From the NCBI GenBank assembly GCA_023228865.1, contig JALOAH010000060.1, forward strand, positions 1-26,835: 26,835 nucleotides of DNA, written 5' to 3'. Position numbers and translations under genes: made by a program. Source of the DNA: Porticoccaceae bacterium (GTDB taxonomy: Bacteria; Pseudomonadota; Gammaproteobacteria; Pseudomonadales; Porticoccaceae). The first letter of the stretch is position 1, and each line of letters starts with the position of its first letter. This document shows, one piece after another, positions 1 through 7,841 of the stretch. The notes under the pieces were generated by a model. That model was not told the origin of the DNA. It was given only the letters and a program-made list of their open reading frames with translations, and searched no databases.

Positions 1-84
1 GACCTCTGAGGGGGATTTGCCTTTCATCAATAACCGGCCAGCTCGCACTCGGCGCTTTGCTGCCGCGTCCATCGCTGCTGCCAT
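1..84 (-). CDS. Partial HTH/transposase-like protein (N-terminus only)
   Basis: The leftward reading frame begins at an ATG (positions 84-82) and runs off the window edge after 28 codons. A strong Shine-Dalgarno sequence, GGAGG, ends 7 nt before the ATG. The visible peptide is basic and alanine-rich and ends in an AGRLLMKGKSPSEV-like segment. That segment resembles the first helix of the helix-turn-helix domain at the N-terminus of many IS630-type transposases and related HTH proteins. The family call rests on this short stretch only, so the gene could be another HTH protein. A promoter-like sequence lies directly upstream. Confidence 0.5.
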   Translation of the reverse strand, partial: MAAAMDAAAKRRVRAGRLLMKGKSPSEV

Positions 85-115
85 GCCACATCCTCCAAGT
101 AGAAAAGATGTGGCA

Positions 116-145
116 ATTATACCGTGGCGGCTGAATATATGTCAT
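116..145 (-). promoter_or_regulatory. Putative sigma-70 promoter for the partial leftward gene
   Basis: Read leftward, ATGACA (145-140) and a perfect TATAAT (121-116) are separated by 18 nt. They lie just downstream of the ferredoxin reductase stop codon and about 30 nt before the start codon at 84. The partial gene therefore probably has its own promoter. Confidence 0.45.
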
Positions 146-149
146 GTGG

Positions 150-1502
150 TTATGTAATTCTCAATAGTTGCAATGCTTCCAGACATTCGATTGCTGTTAT
201 AAATTTTTCCCGCACCTTGCTCTTTTCTTTGCCGCGCTCTTGCTCCATAGTGTCGAGCTGTTGCCATTGCTGAAAACTTATTGGCGAATTCTTTAGTAAA
301 TTTTTAATACCAGAAAAACCGAGTTTTTCATCAAGGTCTTGGTTCGCTAAATCTGCCATCAGGGTGGCCACAGTTTCCTGTGCACAGGGTTTGTTTGTTC
401 CTATAATTCCTGTGGGACCGCGCTTTATCCATCCCGCAGTGTAGAGATTTCTCTCGCCAGCGACTTTCCCGAAAGTGTTTGGGTAGGTGGATTTCCGTTG
501 GTCAAAATTGATTCCTGGAATACTGTGACCCCGATAGCCAATGCTGAAAAATACCGCGCCACAAGGCAGTATTTCACTGTCATCACTTTGCGTTGCCTGC
601 TGCTGGTAAGCCGCTCCTGAAAGCGCATTTTTTGCCAGCCTAATGGCGAGGACATGGTCATCGCCTATCACTTCTAAGGGGTTTTTGAGAAAGTGAAAAA
701 TCAGTTTCTTTTGTGCGTCTTTTGGTTTTTTATCGGCATAACCGCATAAAAGCTCAATATTTTTTGCCGCAATAAAATTTTTCTTGTCGGCGATTTCCTC
801 GGCGCTTGCCGGATTTAACTCCATATCCTCTTGATTGACGATGACATCGACGCCATCTATTTCTCCCAATTCACGCAATTCCTGGTTAGTAAACTTGGCT
901 TGAGCGGGGCCGCGACGGCCAATAACATGAATTTCTTCGATATGACTTGCGCTGAGAATTTTGATCGCCTGGGATGTAATATCACTGGCCGCGAGCTCAG
1001 GCACTGGCTTGGCGAGAATCCTGGCTACATCAATGGAAACATTGCCATGACCTATAATGGCGACAGCTTTGCATGACAGGTCTACAGCCAGGTTTTGAAA
1101 ATCCGGGTGGCCGTTATACCAGCCGACAAATTCTGTGGCGGTATAACATCCCTTGAGATTTTCTCCGGGGATTCCCGGTTTTCTGCCCAGGCTGGCGCCG
1201 TGGCAGAGGATCACAGCGTGATAATTTTCCTGCAAGTCTGCAATGGTGATATCTTTGCCTACTTCCACATTGCCATAAAAGTGGAAACCGGTTTTTTGTG
1301 CAGTTTTTTCAAACATACGTGCAGAGAGTTTGAGTTTTTGGTGATCTGGAGCCACGCCATAGCGTACCAGGCCAAAGGGTGCGGAAAGCTTCTCAAACAT
1401 ATCCACTTGAATATCATTGTTAAGCAGCTCTTCTGCGGCATAAAATCCACTCGGGCCTGAACCAACGATAGCCACTTTTTTTTTCTTTTGGTCACCACAC
1501 AT
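150..1502 (-). CDS. Ferredoxin-NADP+ reductase, adrenodoxin reductase (FprA) family
   Basis: This 450-aa flavoprotein is predicted to pass electrons from NADPH to the ferredoxin encoded just upstream. The N-terminal FAD-binding motif GSGPSG is at residues 14-19. A second Rossmann motif, GHGNVSIDVAR, is at about 151-161 and should bind NADP(H). The C-terminal FAD-contact motif GWIKRGPTGIIGTN is at 357-370. All three are diagnostic of the adrenodoxin reductase/FprA group rather than plant-type FNRs, and the length fits the family. It is the last gene of a leftward set (ligase, ABM protein, ferredoxin, reductase). A 96-nt gap separates it from the ferredoxin gene, so a separate promoter is possible. 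No oxygenase or P450 that would use the electrons is present in the cluster. Family assignment is firm; the physiological acceptor is inferred. Confidence 0.9.
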   Translation of the reverse strand: MCGDQKKKKVAIVGSGPSGFYAAEELLNNDIQVDMFEKLSAPFGLVRYGVAPDHQKLKLSARMFEKTAQKTGFHFYGNVEVGKDITIADLQENYHAVILCHGASLGRKPGIPGENLKGCYTATEFVGWYNGHPDFQNLAVDLSCKAVAIIGHGNVSIDVARILAKPVPELAASDITSQAIKILSASHIEEIHVIGRRGPAQAKFTNQELRELGEIDGVDVIVNQEDMELNPASAEEIADKKNFIAAKNIELLCGYADKKPKDAQKKLIFHFLKNPLEVIGDDHVLAIRLAKNALSGAAYQQQATQSDDSEILPCGAVFFSIGYRGHSIPGINFDQRKSTYPNTFGKVAGERNLYTAGWIKRGPTGIIGTNKPCAQETVATLMADLANQDLDEKLGFSGIKNLLKNSPISFQQWQQLDTMEQERGKEKSKVREKFITAIECLEALQLLRIT

Positions 1503-1598
1503 AGAAACATTATTCTCTTTTTAATTGACAGCGATAGCTGTCTCGGTTTGTTTGAAAATTCCTGAAAAAATACTGATAGTCACTGTAGTTGAAAATTT

Positions 1599-1904
1599 TT
1601 ACAGACCAAGGGATTTTCTTTTTTCTTCAGCAGTGGGCAATGGTTCTTGTTTGCTGTTAATCACCGGCAGTGTTGGCGCCCTCTGGGCATTAATTGCAAC
1701 CCATTCCATCAGCTCTTCTTCCATATCGTATATTGACTTGATGGCCTGAACCGGGCATGCGGGTACGCAGGCGGAACAGTCAATACATTCATTGGGGTCT
1801 ATGTAAAGCATATCGTCGTCGCCGTGAAAACAATCGACCGGACAGGTGGCCACACAGTCGGTAAAGCGGCAGCGTTGGCAATTGCCTGTTACAACATGGG
1901 TCAT
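1599..1904 (-). CDS. fdxA: Seven-iron (3Fe-4S/4Fe-4S) ferredoxin, FdxA type
   Basis: This is a 101-aa acidic ferredoxin. Nine cysteines at 9, 12, 17, 21, 25, 40, 43, 46 and 50 match the Azotobacter vinelandii FdI/FdxA pattern shifted by one. By that analogy C9, C17 and C50 would hold the 3Fe-4S cluster, and C21, C40, C43 and C46 the 4Fe-4S cluster. C12 and C25 would not bind a cluster. The C-terminal extension with a PLPTAEE-like segment is also typical of the FdxA group. The gene follows the ABM-domain gene by 14 nt and precedes an FprA-type reductase, so the two probably form an electron-transfer pair. The symbol names the family and does not imply that this is the housekeeping copy. Confidence 0.88.
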   Translation of the reverse strand: MTHVVTGNCQRCRFTDCVATCPVDCFHGDDDMLYIDPNECIDCSACVPACPVQAIKSIYDMEEELMEWVAINAQRAPTLPVINSKQEPLPTAEEKRKSLGL

Positions 1905-1918
1905 TGATTACCTCCAAA

Positions 1919-2203
1919 TCAAAATTCTGAAAAGTGTTGCATTGCCGGTTTATCGGCAAAATAGCTACCAACCAGTTTTCCAAATTCGCCAAATCCTGGG
2001 GTTTTGGTGAATTCTGTATGATCATTCACTGATTGCCATTGAATCAATAAAAGAAAAGTGTCAGGGCTCTCAATGCCCCTATGAATTTTTACATCGATGG
2101 CGCCAGTTGCTGCAGATAGGATGCGTTTTCCTTGGGCCATTGCCGCCATAAATTCCTGAGTATTTTCTGGTTTAATGTTGATAAGTACATGTTCTGTGAC
2201 CAT
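1919..2203 (-). CDS. Antibiotic biosynthesis monooxygenase (ABM)-like domain protein
   Basis: A 94-aa single-domain protein with the look of a dimeric alpha+beta barrel ABM/YgiN protein. It starts with a beta strand (EHVLINIKPE), then a helix with KRILSAATGAIDVKIHRG, then a FLLLIQWQSVNDHTEF strand-helix and a terminal PAMQHFSEF. The segment 'W-S-x-x-x-H-x-x-F' is characteristic of the family. Members include cofactor-free monooxygenases, haem-degrading enzymes and small regulatory domains, so the reaction cannot be named. It starts only 4 nt after the ligase stop codon and 14 nt before the ferredoxin, so it is almost certainly cotranscribed with both. Confidence 0.75.
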   Translation of the reverse strand: MVTEHVLINIKPENTQEFMAAMAQGKRILSAATGAIDVKIHRGIESPDTFLLLIQWQSVNDHTEFTKTPGFGEFGKLVGSYFADKPAMQHFSEF

Positions 2204-2207
2204 GGGA

Positions 2208-3962
2208 TTATCCTGTTTTTTGCAGTAGGTTATTTTTTTCGATTAATTCCACCAGTTTGAATTTCTGTGGCCGCCCGGTGGCTGTGGTGGGAATATCGCC
2301 TTCTTTCATGAAAAGATAATATTTGGGTACTTTAAATTTTGCCAGATTCTCAGCACAGTACTGTTTTACCGCTTCGGCATCTGGGGGTGTTGTTGCCGAG
2401 CTGATGATACAGGCGCAGCCTACTTCCCCCATTTTTGGGTCGGGGAGACCCACGACAACAGCCTGCTTTATCTGTGGATGTTTGTTGAGAGTGTTTTCAA
2501 TTTCTGTTGGCATCACCATCTCTCCGCCGCACCTGTAAGTTTCCTTGATGCGGCCGGTAAGTTTTAGATAGCCCTCAGCGCTGATGGTGCCGACATCGCC
2601 AGTGTGTAACCAACCCTCTGAGTCTATGGCTGCGCTGGTTTCTTCCGGTTTTTTGTAATAGCCTTTGGTGACGATGAGTCCTTTAACCACCAGTTCTCCC
2701 GGTTGTCCATAGGGTAATGTTTTACCGGTTGCGGGATCTATTGCCTTGTAGATGGCGAGAACGCCATTGAGGCTGGGATCTCCTGCCGCGCCGGCATTTT
2801 TCAGCTTGCCATTGGTGGTGAGGAGAAAATTGTCATCGCCCTCGGGAAAGGTGCAGGTGGTTGATGCGGTGGTTTCAGACATGCCGTAGGCGGTAATGAT
2901 TTCCCTGGCACCGAGAATATCTCGTATTTCCTGCCATATTTCCGGGGGCGAATGACCGCCGGAGTTGAACATGATTACCAGGCTGGAGCCGTCGAAACCT
3001 CTGGTTTTGGCAATTTCCAGTAGTTTTTGCGTCATCACTGGCACGGCAATCATTTCTGTGACCCGGTATTTCTCAGCGTCGCCGAGCATTTTTTCTGGTT
3101 CAAAACAAAGATGGGGAATGATGGCGCCGCCGACAAAAGTGCTGGCGACCATGCATTCGACATAACCAAAGACATGGTACATGGGCAGGGAAAACAAAAT
3201 CCGCCAGTCTTCCTGAAAAGCGCTGGTGTAGGCTGAGGCGTAGGCGGCGCGAAGAATCATGTCGTGCTCAAGCATCACACCTTTTGGTGTGCCTGTGGTG
3301 CCGGAGGTATAAATAATGTCGGAATTGCTGTGTGCCAGGTCGAGCTTTTCGATACCGGCCAGGTTTTCAAAGTCGCTTTCTTCTCCCAGTTTTTCGAGAG
3401 CTTTGAGTTCGAAAAAATCCCTGTTTTTCTTTCCAGTAGGAAATACAGCAATATGCTCTATTTGGGCGAATTTTTTGCCGGGCTGATTTTTCTGCCATTC
3501 AGGCATCAATATATCCAGATCGTCAAGGTAGTTGCGATCGGTAAACTGATCCATGGTAATCAGCATGCGGGCATCGGATTGTTGAAAAATATAAGACAGC
3601 TCCTGTCGTTTCAGTAGGTAATTGATGGGAACGGCCACGGCGCCAGTCCGTGCGATGGCAAATTTTAGCGCGACATATTCAGGGTAGTTGGCCATTATGA
3701 TAGCGATGTGGTCACCAGGCCTGATCCCTAGATGAAGCAATCCAGCTGCCATGCGTCTGGATATATCCCTTAACTCAGTGTAGCTATAGGTGTTACCTTC
3801 GCTGATGATGAAGGGTTTGTCGCCGTAGCGATCGCACACGGCGTCGAGATGTTGAGCCAGTGTTCGTGGTTGCCAGGATCGAAATTGCTTCTCCAGATTG
3901 CGGCGCCTGGTTTCCGGATCGGGAATCTTGGCGCTGGTTTTTGCGGATGAAATTGTGACCAT
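2208..3962 (-). CDS. AMP-dependent acyl-CoA synthetase/ligase
   Basis: A 584-aa member of the ANL superfamily that activates a carboxylic acid to acyl-AMP and then acyl-CoA. The adenylate-forming P-loop motif TSGTTGTPKG is at residues 219-228. An AYGMSET motif follows, then GWLHTGDVG and the hinge GRIKE. The frame is open from an ATG at 3992, but I chose the ATG at 3962. It has a purine-rich GAGA upstream, and the longer start would place the first ten codons inside the palindromic operator and promoter. Oddity: in the C-terminal A10 motif, where a catalytic lysine usually follows glycine (TGK), this protein has TATGRPQK, with R564. The acid substrate cannot be read from sequence. The divergent acyl-CoA dehydrogenase suggests a beta-oxidation-type degradation route. 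Confidence 0.88.
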   Translation of the reverse strand: MVTISSAKTSAKIPDPETRRRNLEKQFRSWQPRTLAQHLDAVCDRYGDKPFIISEGNTYSYTELRDISRRMAAGLLHLGIRPGDHIAIIMANYPEYVALKFAIARTGAVAVPINYLLKRQELSYIFQQSDARMLITMDQFTDRNYLDDLDILMPEWQKNQPGKKFAQIEHIAVFPTGKKNRDFFELKALEKLGEESDFENLAGIEKLDLAHSNSDIIYTSGTTGTPKGVMLEHDMILRAAYASAYTSAFQEDWRILFSLPMYHVFGYVECMVASTFVGGAIIPHLCFEPEKMLGDAEKYRVTEMIAVPVMTQKLLEIAKTRGFDGSSLVIMFNSGGHSPPEIWQEIRDILGAREIITAYGMSETTASTTCTFPEGDDNFLLTTNGKLKNAGAAGDPSLNGVLAIYKAIDPATGKTLPYGQPGELVVKGLIVTKGYYKKPEETSAAIDSEGWLHTGDVGTISAEGYLKLTGRIKETYRCGGEMVMPTEIENTLNKHPQIKQAVVVGLPDPKMGEVGCACIISSATTPPDAEAVKQYCAENLAKFKVPKYYLFMKEGDIPTTATGRPQKFKLVELIEKNNLLQKTG

Positions 3963-3975
3963 ATTATTCTCTGTG

Positions 3976-4002
3976 TTGACAAAAACAAACATTTGTTATA
4001 GT
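3976..4002 (+). promoter_or_regulatory. Rightward promoter with embedded palindromic operator
   Basis: TTGACA (3976-3981) and TATAGT (3997-4002), spaced by 15 nt, form a plausible promoter for the acyl-CoA dehydrogenase. A perfect dyad, AACAAACATTTGTT, at 3984-3997 fills the spacer and touches the -10 hexamer. It also lies just upstream of the ligase start on the other strand. A dimeric repressor (TetR or similar) bound here could control both divergent genes. The identity of the regulator is not visible in this window. Confidence 0.6.
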
Positions 4003-4095
4003 TTAATTGGGGCTTGCAATCATGTCAATAAACATCATCATCGTTGCCGATCTGGATTGCGATTTTTTTCAAAAATAAGAGGTTTTAGAGGCACT

Positions 4096-5232
4096 ATGGA
4101 TTTCCAATTTACCGATGAACAAAGAATCTGGCGGGATATGCTCAATAACTTCATGGAGAAAGAAGTTGGCAGGGAGTACACCAGAGAGCATGATCAATCC
4201 AGGGTGTTTCCCCATGAGGTCTACAAAAAAATGGCGGATCAGGGCTGGCTCGGGCTGCTGGCTCCCGAAGACATGGGTGGCATGGCCTGCGATCCGGTGA
4301 TGTTCGCAATTTTTTGTGAGGCCATCGGCAAATATAGTCTGGATACAGCAGCCTGCATTATGACCTCCATGTTTACCGCGCTCAATATCATCCACCACGG
4401 CACGGAAGAGCAAAAACAGCGCTATATTCCCGCCTATATGCGCGGCGAGCAAAAATTCGCCATCTCCATCAGCGAGCCCCAGTCCGGTTCCGACGCTGCT
4501 GCGGCGCGTACCAAGGCGACCCTGGATGGCGATGAGTGGGTGCTTAATGGCAACAAAGTTTGGTGTTCCGGCGCCCATCTTCCGGATACGCTTATTATCC
4601 TTCTGGCGCGAACCAGCCCTGATCGTTACAACGGCCTCAGCCTTTTTCTGGTGCCCAACGACACTCCAGGGCTGGACATCAAAAAAATGGACACCATTGT
4701 CCGCAAAAGCCTGGGCACCACAGAATTCTTCCTTGATGACGTGCGTATTCCCAAAGCCAATTTGCTCGGTGAAGTCGGCAAGGCCTGGCAATACATTGGC
4801 GAGCACCTGGAGCTGGAGCGTCTCAGTATCGCCGCATCTCAGGTGGGCAATGCCCAGACGGCTCTTGACGACACCATCAATTACACCAAAAGCCGCGATG
4901 CCTTTGGCAAGCCGCTGTCCAGCTTTCAGGTTCTAAAACACCGTATGGCGGAGAACGCCATTGAAATCGAAGCTGCGCGCTGGATGGTTTACGCTGCCGC
5001 CACCAAAATTGCCCGCGGTGAAAGAGCCGTCAAGGAAGTTTCCATGGCCAAGGTTTTTGCTGCCGACGTGTTATTCAAAACTGCTTTTAACGGCATGCAG
5101 GCGCTGGGCGGTTATGCACAGTTACCCGAATACGATATGGAACGCTATTTCCGCGAAGCCAAACACGGCATGGTGGGTGGAGGTACTCGGGAAATCCAGT
5201 GCAGTATTATTGCCAAAGAGCTGGGTATTTAA
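4096..5232 (+). CDS. Acyl-CoA dehydrogenase
   Basis: A 378-aa flavoenzyme predicted to introduce the alpha,beta double bond into an acyl-CoA and pass electrons to ETF. It has the usual N-terminal helical domain (MDFQFTDEQRIWRDM), the FAD-contact stretch FAISISEPQSGSD, and the C-terminal signature around RDAFGKPLSSFQ and ALGGYAQLPEYDMERYFREAK. The ATG at 4096 is chosen because it gives the standard family start and has a TAGAGG Shine-Dalgarno; the open frame extends upstream without homology. The MCAD-type base before the C-terminal GT is a glycine here (VGGGTREI). The base is more likely E241 in LELERLSIA, as in isovaleryl- and long-chain-type enzymes. It is divergent from the acyl-CoA ligase and shares its control region. 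A terminator follows. Confidence 0.9.
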   Translation: MDFQFTDEQRIWRDMLNNFMEKEVGREYTREHDQSRVFPHEVYKKMADQGWLGLLAPEDMGGMACDPVMFAIFCEAIGKYSLDTAACIMTSMFTALNIIHHGTEEQKQRYIPAYMRGEQKFAISISEPQSGSDAAAARTKATLDGDEWVLNGNKVWCSGAHLPDTLIILLARTSPDRYNGLSLFLVPNDTPGLDIKKMDTIVRKSLGTTEFFLDDVRIPKANLLGEVGKAWQYIGEHLELERLSIAASQVGNAQTALDDTINYTKSRDAFGKPLSSFQVLKHRMAENAIEIEAARWMVYAAATKIARGERAVKEVSMAKVFAADVLFKTAFNGMQALGGYAQLPEYDMERYFREAKHGMVGGGTREIQCSIIAKELGI

Positions 5233-5270
5233 GAGCCCGTTAATCCAGCGACTAACACTGACTCTCCTTC

Positions 5271-5306
5271 CAGGCTGGTTGGCAACCACAGCCAGCCTGA
5301 CTTTTT
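5271..5306 (+). terminator. Rho-independent terminator after the acyl-CoA dehydrogenase
   Basis: An 8-bp perfect stem, CAGGCTGG (5271-5278) with CCAGCCTG (5292-5299), encloses a 13-nt loop. It is followed by ACTTTTT. It lies about 40 nt after the stop codon and insulates rimO from the upstream unit. Confidence 0.7.
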
Positions 5307-5398
5307 CGTCGCCAGAGAGTCCGGCGCAAAGCATCAAACCTTTTAGGTCGTAACCCCTCCTTGGTGTAAAATGCCGCTTTTGGTTTGTTGAAGCGGTT

Positions 5399-6727
5399 AT
5401 GTCTGAGAAAAAAGTTCCAAGTGTAGGCTTTATCAGCCTAGGTTGCCCCAAGGCGTTGGTGGATTCAGAGCGCATTCTCTCCCAGTTGCGCCTTGACGGT
5501 TACGATGTAGTGCCCAGCTACGAAGACGCCGATGTGGTGGTCGTCAACACCTGCGGCTTTCTCGACAGCGCCAAGCAGGAATCCTTGGATGCCATTGGCG
5601 AGGCCATGGCGGAAAATGGCCGGGTTATTGTCACCGGCTGCATGGGCAATGAAGAGGAGCGCATTCGCCAGGCTCATCCCGGCGTGCTTTCGGTGACGGG
5701 TCCCCACCAATACGAAGCTGTAGTGGGCGCCGTTCACGACTGGGTGCCGGTGACAAAGCGCCACGATCCCTTTGTCGATCTGGTTCCCCCCAGTGAAGTC
5801 AAACTGACGCCACGCCACTACTCCTACCTGAAAATTTCCGAAGGCTGCAACCACCGTTGCAGTTTCTGCATTATTCCCTCCATTCGCGGCGACCTGGTCA
5901 GTCGTCCCATTGGCGAGGTGATGGACGAGGCGGAGCTTCTGGTAAAAGGCGGCACCAAAGAATTACTGGTGATCTCCCAGGACACCAGTGCCTACGGTAT
6001 CGACACCAAATTCCGCACCGGCTTCTGGCAGGGTCGCCCCCTCAAAACCCATATGCAACAACTGTGCGAAGCCCTCGGCGAGCTCGGTGTATGGGTGCGT
6101 CTGCACTACGTGTATCCCTATCCCCACGTGGACAACGTGCTGCCGCTGATGGCGGAGGGCAAAATCCTGCCCTACCTGGACATTCCCTTCCAGCATGCCC
6201 ACCCGGACGTGCTGCGCGCCATGAAACGCCCGGCCAATGAAGAGAAAGTGTTGCAGCGCATTCAAAAATGGCGGGAAATCTGCCCCGATCTGACCATTCG
6301 CAGCACTTTTATCACCGGCTTTCCCGGCGAGACCGAAGCCCATTTCCAGTACCTGCTCGACTGGCTGCAAGACGCCCAGCTCGACCGCGTCGGCTGTTTT
6401 AAATACGAAGCTGTCGAGGGCGCCCCTGCCAATGAGTTGCCTGGTGCCGTGCCCGAAGAAGTGAAGCAGGAACGCTGGGAACGCTTTATGGAAACCCAGC
6501 AGGCCATCAGCACCGCCCGCTTGGAGGCCAAAATTGGCAAAACCGTGGAAGTGATTATCGACGAAGTGGTGGCAGAGGGTGCCGTGGGTCGCACCACGGC
6601 TGACGCCCCGGAAATTGACGGCCAGATTTTCCTCGACGATCAGACTCACCTCAACCCCGGCGATATTGTTCAGGCGGTGGTGGAAGATGCCGATGAGTAT
6701 GATTTGTGGGGTGTCTTGGTTTCCTAA
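5399..6727 (+). CDS. rimO: Ribosomal protein S12 methylthiotransferase RimO
   Basis: A 442-aa radical-SAM enzyme that adds a methylthio group to the conserved aspartate of ribosomal protein S12; E. coli RimO is 441 aa. The N-terminal UPF0004 domain carries the auxiliary cluster cysteines in SLGCPK, VNTCGF and VTGCMGN. The radical-SAM CxxxCxxC motif appears as [10 protein letters not shown]. The C-terminal TRAM domain runs from about residue 375 to the end. The ATG at 5399 gives the normal N-terminus. It is a conserved housekeeping gene transcribed alone, preceded by a terminator and convergent with the PLD-like gene, whose stop codon lies 23 nt away. Confidence 0.97.
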   Translation: MSEKKVPSVGFISLGCPKALVDSERILSQLRLDGYDVVPSYEDADVVVVNTCGFLDSAKQESLDAIGEAMAENGRVIVTGCMGNEEERIRQAHPGVLSVTGPHQYEAVVGAVHDWVPVTKRHDPFVDLVPPSEVKLTPRHYSYLKISEGCNHRCSFCIIPSIRGDLVSRPIGEVMDEAELLVKGGTKELLVISQDTSAYGIDTKFRTGFWQGRPLKTHMQQLCEALGELGVWVRLHYVYPYPHVDNVLPLMAEGKILPYLDIPFQHAHPDVLRAMKRPANEEKVLQRIQKWREICPDLTIRSTFITGFPGETEAHFQYLLDWLQDAQLDRVGCFKYEAVEGAPANELPGAVPEEVKQERWERFMETQQAISTARLEAKIGKTVEVIIDEVVAEGAVGRTTADAPEIDGQIFLDDQTHLNPGDIVQAVVEDADEYDLWGVLVS

Positions 6728-6750
6728 CTGCCGAGTCCCGCCGAGGAAAT

Positions 6751-7815
6751 CTATATTTGTAGTAATTTGTATAATTTTTTTGGTGTGCAAAAGCCGCCTT
6801 GTCTTTCTGAGATTAAGAAATTTCTCCAAGCTTTGCCATTACGTTTTAAGCTTTTGTTCAGAATTATTATTGTTTCTTTGTCAACTTTGAAGTTTTTCAA
6901 TTGCTGCGATTTTCTCTTATCTTTTACTCTGCAAAGAGACAAGGTCATTTTTTTAGTATTTCCCCATTTAAATTTCTTTGGTTCAGGTAAATACTCGGCG
7001 AAATATATGCCGTCAAAAATAAATTCTTCAGGGTTATTTAATTTATTCACTCTTATATTGATAACAAGTAGTCCATCTACTGCTGCCAACGATTTTTTTA
7101 CTTTTTTGTAGGCTTCATCATCCCAGTCGTATGATTCTATAAGATAATCCCAATTTAAGCCAAGATCAATTTTCTCATGGTTTTCTAGGCATTCCTCAAC
7201 TGATTCTTTACTTGGGGCATCCTCTATTTCCTCCCAGAAGCAAAAAGCAATATCTCTTGGAATACTTTTTGTGGTGATTAGATCAGAAAGATGTGCTAGA
7301 GAATTATTTCGATGAGTAAGTCTCCATTTTGACTCTAGTTCGATCCACAGTTCTTTACTGAAGCTTCTGGTGTCTACAGAACGTGGGTTATTCCACAAAG
7401 TTTTAAACCATTTTTTTGCTTTGTCTACTGTTTCTCTTTGTGTGGTGTAAATTCCCGCTTCGATTGTTCCTTGGCTATCTGTGTTCACCTGGCCTAAGCC
7501 ATTAGGGGTGGCGTTCGCTGAAGTAATCAGAAGATTTTGGTCAAAAATGTATATCTTCGCGTGTAAGTTGGGGATGGATCTGATAAAAACCTTCTTGTTT
7601 TCGCAGAGCGCCTGTAATGTTAAAGGATTGCAGGATGGTGACGTAGCATCACATATAAGGTGCAGGCTGGAAATCTTTTTGAAGTCTAAGAGATTTTCAA
7701 TATTTGAAACATAGGGGCTTGCGATTAGCGCTTCCTGTATTCCTTCTTTGGATACTTTCCTGAGTATCTCGCCGATTTCATTTCTTTTTTCAACGGTGTC
7801 AAAAATTAATTCCAT
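6751..7815 (-). CDS. PLD-superfamily (HKD motif) nuclease-like protein
   Basis: A 354-aa protein with one phospholipase D-type active-site motif. The motif is H85-A-K87-x4-D92 (HAKIYIFD), followed by LLITSANAT with S99 and N101, and it sits in an N-terminal alpha/beta domain. Family members with a single HKD motif act as dimers and include nucleases such as Nuc and restriction or defence effectors; phospholipases are also possible. The C-terminal 200 residues show no motif I recognise. No signal peptide or membrane segment is seen, so it is probably cytoplasmic. It follows the WYL regulator gene by 26 nt in the same direction and is probably cotranscribed. The gene is visibly AT-rich compared with rimO and the WYL gene, which suggests separate acquisition. 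A defence role is an inference from context. Confidence 0.7.
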   Translation of the reverse strand: MELIFDTVEKRNEIGEILRKVSKEGIQEALIASPYVSNIENLLDFKKISSLHLICDATSPSCNPLTLQALCENKKVFIRSIPNLHAKIYIFDQNLLITSANATPNGLGQVNTDSQGTIEAGIYTTQRETVDKAKKWFKTLWNNPRSVDTRSFSKELWIELESKWRLTHRNNSLAHLSDLITTKSIPRDIAFCFWEEIEDAPSKESVEECLENHEKIDLGLNWDYLIESYDWDDEAYKKVKKSLAAVDGLLVINIRVNKLNNPEEFIFDGIYFAEYLPEPKKFKWGNTKKMTLSLCRVKDKRKSQQLKNFKVDKETIIILNKSLKRNGKAWRNFLISERQGGFCTPKKLYKLLQI

Positions 7816-7841
7816 GTTAAAGTCCTCCGGACAAGTTACAG

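Noticed and set aside
3898..4095. N-terminal extension of the acyl-CoA dehydrogenase frame
   Set aside because: It would read through the promoter and palindrome. The family start and Shine-Dalgarno are at 4096.
4069..4806. 245-codon leftward frame inside the acyl-CoA dehydrogenase
   Set aside because: Antisense shadow of a clear gene, without motifs or a start signal.
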